This document shows, piece after piece, positions 1-5,953 of a stretch of 8,264 nucleotides of DNA. The translations under genes and the position numbers were made by a program. Every line of letters begins with the position of its first letter. Positions within the stretch are counted from its first letter, which is position 1. The notes beneath the pieces were generated by a model that did not search any database, was not told where the DNA came from, and worked only from the letters and a program-made list of their open reading frames with translations. The DNA comes from Pseudomonadota bacterium (lineage in GTDB: Bacteria; Pseudomonadota; Gammaproteobacteria; Arenicellales; Arenicellaceae). The stretch is from the NCBI GenBank assembly GCA_018660405.1, contig JABJKL010000205.1:1-8264 (forward strand), written 5' to 3'.

Positions 1-1108
1 GCGGAATAAGATAAAGGTTCATGCTGGCATTGCCAATTGAAGCCACGACTGTGATCCACGCATACGACGCACCTTTGTTGTCCGCAATTGCGGCCTGAGT
101 GAGGATGTAGTTTGGCATCACAAAGAACAACGAAAGACTCAGCAAAAATAATAGTCCTACCGACGACCCATAAGCCTTACCATAAGCAAGCTCAACCACC
201 CATGGCCCAACCCAGTTAAGAAGCAGAATGGTGGCCAGCGCGCCCACCAGCATCAATCCCATCATCCATTTGAGCAGCACTGCAAACCGCACCTTGTCCT
301 GCCAGTTCTGCCGTAACATTCGAAAGCAAATGTACGATACTGGCGCGAGTAATAAAATGATACCCTCGAGGAATTTGTAGGCGGCGGAGTAATAACCAAC
401 CTGGCTCGTATCATCCAAAAGGTGATTTAGCATCACGATATCAATCTTAAAATAGATAGTTGTCGCGAAACCAATAACGGCTAAAGGCAGGGTTTCCCGA
501 TACATAGTCCGGTAATCTGGAATCTTTGGAAATACCAGTACCCGACCCGAGCCAACCGCAAGCACTAAGGCTGCACCAGCCGCCCAAGACAGAAATATAG
601 TCAAGGGTGACAAAGTGATGATCACGGTGGCGAGAACGATAGCGACAGCCGTAACGCTGCGAAAACTGATCTGCCACCCTGCATCTCTGCCGAAGCGACC
701 CTCGCCTCGAAATATCGCGGATACCGTTTGGCCAAGAACAACCAATGACAAACAAAAAACTGCCGCCAGCAGTATCTGCTTATCCGGAACCGGAAGCAGC
801 CAGATGGTCAACGCCGCCAACACGGTGACTAAAATATTATTGCCCAGCGCATAGCGCGTAAGATGAGCGGCTCTGAACTTAAGTGTGTGGCTTACTGCTG
901 TTTTCTCGCGAATCAGCAGGGTGCGAAACCCACCGTCTTGTACCGCTGCAATGAGAGAGGCAAATGCCAAGAAATAGCTGTAAACCCCGAAGGAGTCAGG
1001 CCCCAGGCTTCTTGCAAGAAAGAAGGTGATTCCTGCAGAGACTGCCGCAACGTAGATCGTCGCCAGCCACTGAGAAGACAAGGCTCTGACCACCATAACG
1101 CTATTCAT
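1..1108 (-). CDS. Wzx-like polysaccharide/O-unit flippase (MOP superfamily), 3' end beyond window
   Basis: I read this frame by hand from the ATG at 1108 to the window edge. It stays open for 369 codons and has no stop, so the gene is truncated by the window, not broken. The protein is a chain of membrane helices. Residues 31-46 (LARSLGPDSFGVYSYF) are the N-terminal signature of the polysaccharide_synt/Wzx family. Residues 219-250 (YFKIDIVML, then QVGYYSAAYKFLEG) match the second conserved region, and the last visible residues (NASMNLYLIP) are a typical late-helix motif. Known members are 400-480 residues, so roughly 50-110 are missing. The family flips undecaprenyl-diphosphate-linked sugar units across the inner membrane. 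An AGAGG Shine-Dalgarno sits 9 bases before the ATG, and the start overlaps the preceding stop (ATGAATAG), which supports this start. The family call is confident; the substrate cannot be read from sequence. Confidence 0.9.
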   Translation of the reverse strand, partial: MNSVMVVRALSSQWLATIYVAAVSAGITFFLARSLGPDSFGVYSYFLAFASLIAAVQDGGFRTLLIREKTAVSHTLKFRAAHLTRYALGNNILVTVLAALTIWLLPVPDKQILLAAVFCLSLVVLGQTVSAIFRGEGRFGRDAGWQISFRSVTAVAIVLATVIITLSPLTIFLSWAAGAALVLAVGSGRVLVFPKIPDYRTMYRETLPLAVIGFATTIYFKIDIVMLNHLLDDTSQVGYYSAAYKFLEGIILLLAPVSYICFRMLRQNWQDKVRFAVLLKWMMGLMLVGALATILLLNWVGPWVVELAYGKAYGSSVGLLFLLSLSLFFVMPNYILTQAAIADNKGASYAWITVVASIGNASMNLYLIP

Positions 1109-4100
1109 TGTTTGGGGCCTCTACTGTCTTCTTATCTCTCTTACGCGGCGCCAAAATTGCCTGAACCGTACCGATTACCAGGCAATAGTAGACTATGATC
1201 GCCAGTTGCTCGGCAATGGATTGGAACCCGATGCTTAACAATATCGCGGTCTCAACCAGTATGACTAGCGCCACAAAGAAATAGCGGCTGCCCGCCCCGC
1301 CATAAACACGCTCCGCCGCAGCCGGGAAAAATCTACGGAAGAACGGTTCGAGCGTTAACAAGCCTTCAAGGCGGATTACCAGTTCAATTGCCTTTCGTGG
1401 CAATTTACTAGCCCTGTCTGGCAGAAAATCTATCTGCTTCGCCGCTGCATTATTTGGCGACCACCAGCCCTTCTTCGCAGTCGCCAAAGCCAGCAGCGAA
1501 ATCACGCTAAACCAGGCCAGCCAATACAGGAATATATAAGTGTCTGGGTCTGATATTCTGGTCCGATCGTTCCAGCGATCCAAACTCATCGGCTGCTTCG
1601 GCACCAACTCCACCTGGTCAAGGGTAAACATCCAATGCTCCACCGGCTGAATTTGTCCTCCCACGGCCAACATGCCCGGCAAGGCTTTGTCCTCCAACGG
1701 CAGCCAAATTTTCCGTGCATAGCGCCCATTAGCAACATCATTACTACGCTCGACATCGGCGAAGACAGGGTAACGGCCCGTATTAAAGAGGGGCGAAAGT
1801 CGTAAATGGTCGGCGGCGGAAATCATCGCCCAACCGTCCACTGAAAACTGGAAATTAAATGATTCGGGCGCTCCCTTATCCCCGCTGGTGATTGGCCGGA
1901 GCACCCAATCGATTGATCGCAACGCGCCTAAATCTTGTGACTTACTAGTCGGCCCGAGCCAGTTGGTCATTGGAATGAAGAGCGCGCCTTCTGGTTTCTC
2001 GAAGCACACCTGACGTTCAGTTTTGCCGTTCGTCCAATTGAATTGCAACGACAGCGAACATGACTTGTCACCTTTATAAGTAGGCAGCAAACGATAATTA
2101 AGTCGCATCCCACTCACCCAGCCAAGAACCGGATCGATCGGGGTGGAAAAACGCAAAGGTTCGTTGGATGCCAGTCCGGCGACATGGCCTGGCTGTACAA
2201 CCATTACCGACGCATGTGTAGACTGCAACACTGGTTTAGGGACTACGTTATATGGTGTTGGCAGTGGGAGGGTGAAAGCCTGCAAGTAACTCGCCGCAGC
2301 TGGAGCAAACAAGGCCATTTCGCGGAGCTTGAAACGGTAAGGGGTAACGGATGGGAGAATGCGCAACCTGATATTCCGCACTTCCACATCGCCCGTCACT
2401 AGGCGCAGCGGCTGATTCGGCACCACTTGCCGCTGAACAATGCTGCCGTCGGCCAGATCGAGGGTGAGGCCGACACCACCAATTTGCTCAACGCCTTCAC
2501 CCACACCAAAATAGAACCATGTCTTATTGTTGATACGCGCCGTTAGCGGCCACGAAACCTCCAGCGCCTGCCCTTTCCCCTCCAACACGAGCAGATCAAC
2601 TTCTACAGTAGCACGAGGAATTTCGTCCGCGCCCCTCAATGTTACTCCATGAGATGACACCAAGCGCCTTTTATCTGATGTTAAGGTATTTCCTGTCCAA
2701 TTTATTCCATAATTGCTGATGTATCTGGATAGATTTTTCCGAGTAATTGGCAAGCGACTGGAAACATCCCCATCGCCTTCCTTTACGATACCATCGGCAT
2801 ATCTTATTTCCGGATACGTCAGCACGGAAAACGGCAGATACGCCATAATCTCCGGATACTCTATCCGATCGGGCTGCAGTGGAGTTGGGTTAAATATGCC
2901 GCCCCAGCGCCGGCTCCAATCCTCTACCACGTTCACGAATGTTGGTATGGTGCCACTGTAGGTGCTGACTACCAGTATTTTCTCGATACGAATGTGGCAT
3001 GATGCACCTCCAACGGAGGGCAAAAGAAACAATTCCGCTTTCTTCAAGCTTATCTTTCCTTTCCTCGTAAGCTCGCGCAGGTTTACCACCATGCGCCGGC
3101 GAAAGGCATTAACTTCAACTACTTGACTCTCTAAAATTAGCCTTGGAAGTGTGAACTTACTTTCCGGTGTTTTTATATCAGGATCTTTCCTGAGAAAAAC
3201 CAAACTGCGCACCGACTTCTTCTCGGCAATGGCACTGACTTCGCCAAGAATGTAAATGAATATTTCTTGCAGGTAAAAATGATGTTTGCCAGGCTCCTTG
3301 GCATTTTCCTCCCACTCTTCGGCGAAACGACTCTCTAGCGCCTCTCGCAGATTCAGGCGAATGCCCTGCCCTCCGTTGGACAATGTAATATTTTTCATGC
3401 CGATATCCACAGCCGCTGACGAAAACTCAACTAACTTCCCCGAAGAAGAATTATCGTTTCGGCTGACCGTCAGGTTAACCCGCGTGACGGATGTGCCGGG
3501 CACAACTGCAATATCAATCGCCTCGACATTATCGAGCTGCACATTCATCCTTCGCTGCATAAGGCCATCTTTCTTGCGATTGACATAGCGCCAATCTTCA
3601 TCGGCCGCCAACCCGAGCACACGCCGCACGAGGTAGTCGTATTCCTTTTTTTTCCAGCTCGCCTGCGTAGTATCGATGGTTGCAATGGGTTTAAGCGAAT
3701 AATTCGCATTGGCGATCAAGGTGATATCATTCGATTCTTTGGAATCGCTGGTGTATGGAAGAATACTGACCACTAAATTTGTTTCTGGCACACACAGCGG
3801 GACACCGGGTGATAAGGTGTAGTCAAGCCAGAGTTCTTCAAAATCTGAGAGTTCGAGTGGCTTTGTGCCATTTTCCGGAGTAAACGGTAAAGCCAGAGGA
3901 ATAAGGCGCGCATCCATATCCCCGTACCAACTGTACAATGCCCCTCCTTCATTGCGCCATCCGCTGCCACGTATCGTGACAGCGGATTCCAAGGTAAATG
4001 CTCGTGCCTCCGCCACCTCTAGCCGCTCATCGGACTTAAAGGCAATACGCGCCTTGGCCGTAAAATCACTCGGCTTGCCGTAAGTGCGGTCTTCAATCCG

Positions 4101-4292
4101 GATGGAGCGCGATTTTTGTTCTGTCTGTATGCGTTTCGCCACAGACGGGTTATTAGCAGACGGGGCAATATACAGGGGAAGCCCTTGTTGAAACGCTGGA
4201 TTCTCCGCAAACGGTGCGGCAATTGAAATACTACTCAGCACCGCAGCAATGGGCAGCGCGAACCAGCGCATGGTTCTTTTTGTCACTCTCAT
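1101..4292 (-). CDS. Large exported protein with repeated beta-rich modules and three C-terminal membrane segments, function unknown
   Basis: I do not recognise a named family for this 1063-residue protein. Residues 1-29 form a signal peptide: a basic start (MRVTKR), a hydrophobic core near 10-25 and a likely cut near AAPFA at 25-29. Residues 30-914 are extracytoplasmic and rich in alternating hydrophobic residues, as in beta-sandwich or jelly-roll carbohydrate-binding folds. A strand-like pattern recurs near 248-278, 310-368, 400-443, 636-664, 787-825 and perhaps 864-899; in the clearest pair LLPSV (423-427) matches ILPSV (645-649). Membrane segments lie near 918-937, 1003-1023 and 1026-1046, with an amphipathic stretch at 952-990 between them and a basic tail. 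The layout loosely recalls BcsB (jelly rolls plus C-terminal anchor), but I see no clear homology. The start overlaps the upstream stop as ATGA, with GAGG 11 bases before it; M8 (4271) is a possible alternative. Its place between DUF2079 and flippase genes suggests glycan binding or assembly, by inference. Confidence 0.85.
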   Translation of the reverse strand: MRVTKRTMRWFALPIAAVLSSISIAAPFAENPAFQQGLPLYIAPSANNPSVAKRIQTEQKSRSIRIEDRTYGKPSDFTAKARIAFKSDERLEVAEARAFTLESAVTIRGSGWRNEGGALYSWYGDMDARLIPLALPFTPENGTKPLELSDFEELWLDYTLSPGVPLCVPETNLVVSILPYTSDSKESNDITLIANANYSLKPIATIDTTQASWKKKEYDYLVRRVLGLAADEDWRYVNRKKDGLMQRRMNVQLDNVEAIDIAVVPGTSVTRVNLTVSRNDNSSSGKLVEFSSAAVDIGMKNITLSNGGQGIRLNLREALESRFAEEWEENAKEPGKHHFYLQEIFIYILGEVSAIAEKKSVRSLVFLRKDPDIKTPESKFTLPRLILESQVVEVNAFRRRMVVNLRELTRKGKISLKKAELFLLPSVGGASCHIRIEKILVVSTYSGTIPTFVNVVEDWSRRWGGIFNPTPLQPDRIEYPEIMAYLPFSVLTYPEIRYADGIVKEGDGDVSSRLPITRKNLSRYISNYGINWTGNTLTSDKRRLVSSHGVTLRGADEIPRATVEVDLLVLEGKGQALEVSWPLTARINNKTWFYFGVGEGVEQIGGVGLTLDLADGSIVQRQVVPNQPLRLVTGDVEVRNIRLRILPSVTPYRFKLREMALFAPAAASYLQAFTLPLPTPYNVVPKPVLQSTHASVMVVQPGHVAGLASNEPLRFSTPIDPVLGWVSGMRLNYRLLPTYKGDKSCSLSLQFNWTNGKTERQVCFEKPEGALFIPMTNWLGPTSKSQDLGALRSIDWVLRPITSGDKGAPESFNFQFSVDGWAMISAADHLRLSPLFNTGRYPVFADVERSNDVANGRYARKIWLPLEDKALPGMLAVGGQIQPVEHWMFTLDQVELVPKQPMSLDRWNDRTRISDPDTYIFLYWLAWFSVISLLALATAKKGWWSPNNAAAKQIDFLPDRASKLPRKAIELVIRLEGLLTLEPFFRRFFPAAAERVYGGAGSRYFFVALVILVETAILLSIGFQSIAEQLAIIVYYCLVIGTVQAILAPRKRDKKTVEAPNNE
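1118..1122 (-). promoter_or_regulatory. Shine-Dalgarno site of the flippase gene
   Basis: AGAGG on the minus strand, 9 bases before the ATG at 1108, lying inside the last codons of the 1063-residue gene. It supports the ATG at 1108 over the in-frame ATG four codons later, and suggests the flippase can be initiated independently as well as by coupling. Confidence 0.55.
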
Positions 4293-5500
4293 ACTCCGCG
4301 CCGCCTCAGAATCATAAAACCATCCCGCTCAAAAACTGTGTCGTAAATAGACCGCGTGTAGGCCACCCAATCAAGGAATTTCTTCTCTATTTTCTTATCC
4401 CGGCATTTGCCGTAAATCCACCCGCAACCCCGATCCATCAGAAAATAGGGTCGCTTTAAATCAAGTACCACATAATCGGCATAACGGTCATACGTTATCG
4501 CCGCCGGCTTGTATCCTGTCTTCAGAAATACTCCGAGCCCGTCCCACGTGCGGTTAGACCAATCCATCACCTTCTGAGGTTCTGCAATTCCCATCGGAAA
4601 AGGTGAATACACTTTGCGATGGGCCAAATGACTGTAATTCAGCTGGTTCTGTGTCGTCACCGAAATATCGGGATCAGCAGGAATGTATTTTTCTATCATC
4701 GACTTAATCATCGCAACCCGCTCTGTCGGCACATATGCCTGCCAGCTATACGTCCACACCTTATCAGACCAGAACAAGCGTGAAATTGGGGAAGGCGAGA
4801 GCATCACATGCCCCACAAGAATCAGACCGAACAACAACACATAAAAAATCCGCCTGCGATGGTCACCGGTGCCGAGTATGGCGGAAATGCGTAAATACTG
4901 AAGCATGCCCCCCATCCGAATTATTAATTTTTCCCATATTTTCTCCGCTTGTGGCAACCCGTACACAAAAGCAAATATTACGGGAATAATCAAGCCCGCC
5001 GTATAGTGCGTGTTGTAATCATAATGATTCGGTGAGCGCGAAAGCATTGCTATCGCCAACATCGGTAGAGCGGGGATAAGGAAAGCCGGGCGCAGCAGAG
5101 AGACAAAGACCAGCATGCCAAACACCACGCCCAAATAAATCAACTTGCCAGATGTAGTAATAATATCCCAAGCTATAACATACGGCCTGGTGACAATCGT
5201 CAGTATGATTTCCACCAAACCGTGCCCCAACCAGCCGAATGCCTCACCATCCATCGCATCCACCCAACCTTCAATAGCAAAATAAGGTAGTAGATAGTGG
5301 GTCGCAAAATAAAAATAGCCTAATCCCGCGCTGAGCAGCCACACGCCACCAACCACCAAGCTACGCCGACTAAGCTGATCTAGCGGTTGCTCCCAAATCG
5401 ATTCTCGATGAACGGCCGCCCACAACATCAGTACGCCGCACGCTGCAGTTTGCAAGGCGAATGGCTCTTTTATAAAAATTAGCAGCGTCGCGCTTAACAC
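4289..5500 (-). CDS. DUF2079 protein, C-terminal fragment (403 aa, GTG start)
   Basis: This piece lies in the same frame as the N-terminal fragment, from GTG 5500, 12 bases after the TGA, to TGA 4289. Restart at the GTG is possible in principle because it is so close to the stop, but only a weak G-rich stretch precedes it. Membrane segments lie near residues 2-30, 47-68, 95-112, 119-135, 139-152, 167-180 and 218-235. A soluble extracytoplasmic C-terminal region follows (about 240-403, including CGWIYGKC with two cysteines). Its stop overlaps the next gene's start by 4 bases (ATGA), so translation through this part would normally feed the 1063-residue gene. Confidence 0.6.
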   Translation of the reverse strand: MLSATLLIFIKEPFALQTAACGVLMLWAAVHRESIWEQPLDQLSRRSLVVGGVWLLSAGLGYFYFATHYLLPYFAIEGWVDAMDGEAFGWLGHGLVEIILTIVTRPYVIAWDIITTSGKLIYLGVVFGMLVFVSLLRPAFLIPALPMLAIAMLSRSPNHYDYNTHYTAGLIIPVIFAFVYGLPQAEKIWEKLIIRMGGMLQYLRISAILGTGDHRRRIFYVLLFGLILVGHVMLSPSPISRLFWSDKVWTYSWQAYVPTERVAMIKSMIEKYIPADPDISVTTQNQLNYSHLAHRKVYSPFPMGIAEPQKVMDWSNRTWDGLGVFLKTGYKPAAITYDRYADYVVLDLKRPYFLMDRGCGWIYGKCRDKKIEKKFLDWVAYTRSIYDTVFERDGFMILRRRGV

Positions 5501-5512
5501 GGCCCAACCGAT

Positions 5513-5515
5513 TCA
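5513..5515 (-). other. In-frame TGA interrupting the DUF2079 frame
   Basis: The codons around it read CTG GAT CGG TGA ATC GGT TGG GCC GTG. Both flanks are DUF2079 sequence in one frame. TGA is also the terminator of this same gene at 4289, and the other visible stops are TAA (5953) and TAG (1101). A code in which TGA means Trp is therefore not supported. I see no obvious hairpin of the bacterial SECIS type directly after it. Confidence 0.85.
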
Positions 5516-5953
5516 CCGATCCAGTAGCGCCCAATAGAAGCCCAGCAGCAATGGCACCGCCAAATGGTCGAAGTGGAAGTCGAAATGCGCGTTTACCCAC
5601 AGCGGGTAATACGCGACATATACAAATGCCGCGAACACCCCAAAACGGCGGTAAAACCAAAGCGCCGGTAACACCAGCAATATTGCCTGCATACTGACCA
5701 GGAAATAAGGCGCCAGGCTCGGAGGGGGCAACCCATACAGCCATCCGTAAGGTAAGGAGAACCAGTGGGCGTGGCCAGAAAAGGCCAACTGCCATTCACT
5801 GGTGCTTGCTATTCGATGGAGAAGGCGCCCATAAATCCCTAGATCAAAAAAAGAGGAACGAAGTGAAAGAACCTTGGCGGAAGGCAGAAGCAACATAGTC
5901 CACCCTAATACGATGGCTCCCAATGCCAACCAGCTACGAAAAGTAGAGTTCAT
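5513..5953 (-). CDS. DUF2079 protein, N-terminal fragment (146 aa)
   Basis: Translated from ATG 5953 (MNSTFRSW) to TGA 5513-5515. It carries one membrane segment near residues 7-25, the FDLGIY motif, a segment near 83-100, another near 107-120 and the FHFDH motif, then stops at ALLDR just before what would be the next helix. On its own it is far shorter than the roughly 450-550 residues usual for the family and is probably not functional unless paired with the C-terminal piece. Confidence 0.6.
   Translation of the reverse strand: MNSTFRSWLALGAIVLGWTMLLLPSAKVLSLRSSFFDLGIYGRLLHRIASTSEWQLAFSGHAHWFSLPYGWLYGLPPPSLAPYFLVSMQAILLVLPALWFYRRFGVFAAFVYVAYYPLWVNAHFDFHFDHLAVPLLLGFYWALLDR

Larger units (their letters stand above)
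4289..5953 (-). pseudogene. DUF2079-family integral membrane protein interrupted by an in-frame TGA
   Basis: Read in one frame, these 554 codons give one uninterrupted family-like protein except for TGA at codon 147. Hallmarks before the stop are FFDLGIY (35-41), the GHAHWF and LPYGWLYGLPPP region (60-78), and HFDFHFDHLAVP (123-134). After it come FIKEPFAL (fused 160-167), NHYDYNTHYTAGLIIP (309-324), the IPADPDISVTTQNQLNYSHLAHR segment and a hydrophilic YVVLDLKRPY tail. These occur in the order known for DUF2079, an uncharacterised polytopic family often considered GT-C-like. The start is set at ATG 5953, which shares a base with the upstream TAA (TAATG); no good Shine-Dalgarno is visible, so coupling is likely. 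A GTG at 6049 would extend the frame 32 codons into the previous gene and is less likely. The stop may be a recent nonsense mutation (TGG to TGA would restore Trp), a sequencing error or a leaky stop. No frameshift is needed, and both halves look well preserved. Confidence 0.75.

Noticed and set aside
447..755. 102-codon minus-strand open frame
   Set aside because: It lies entirely within the flippase gene, whose own frame is open from 1108 to the edge with clear family motifs. The alternative frame is rich in Arg, Ser and Cys and has no features.
863..1198. Plus-strand 111-codon frame and the other plus-strand frames across the window
   Set aside because: All lie antisense to well-supported genes, lack recognisable motifs or good ribosome sites, and show compositions typical of antisense shadows.
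3646..3653. A8 run in the coding strand giving an A-AAA-AAG slippery heptamer in the zero frame of the 1063-residue gene
   Set aside because: The -1 frame runs only about 30 codons to a TGA without resembling anything, the zero frame clearly continues the protein, and I saw no stimulatory hairpin. It is probably just a Lys-Lys-Lys stretch.
5490..5530. Selenocysteine or TGA-as-Trp decoding at the internal TGA
   Set aside because: TGA is the natural terminator of this same gene at 4289, no convincing SECIS-like hairpin follows, and DUF2079 is not known as a selenoprotein family.
5370..5795. Alternative 141-codon minus-strand frame spanning the DUF2079 stop
   Set aside because: It is out of frame with the family motifs, has a low-complexity Gly/Arg/Leu-rich composition, and both sides of the TGA continue DUF2079 in one other frame. 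It is a shadow frame.
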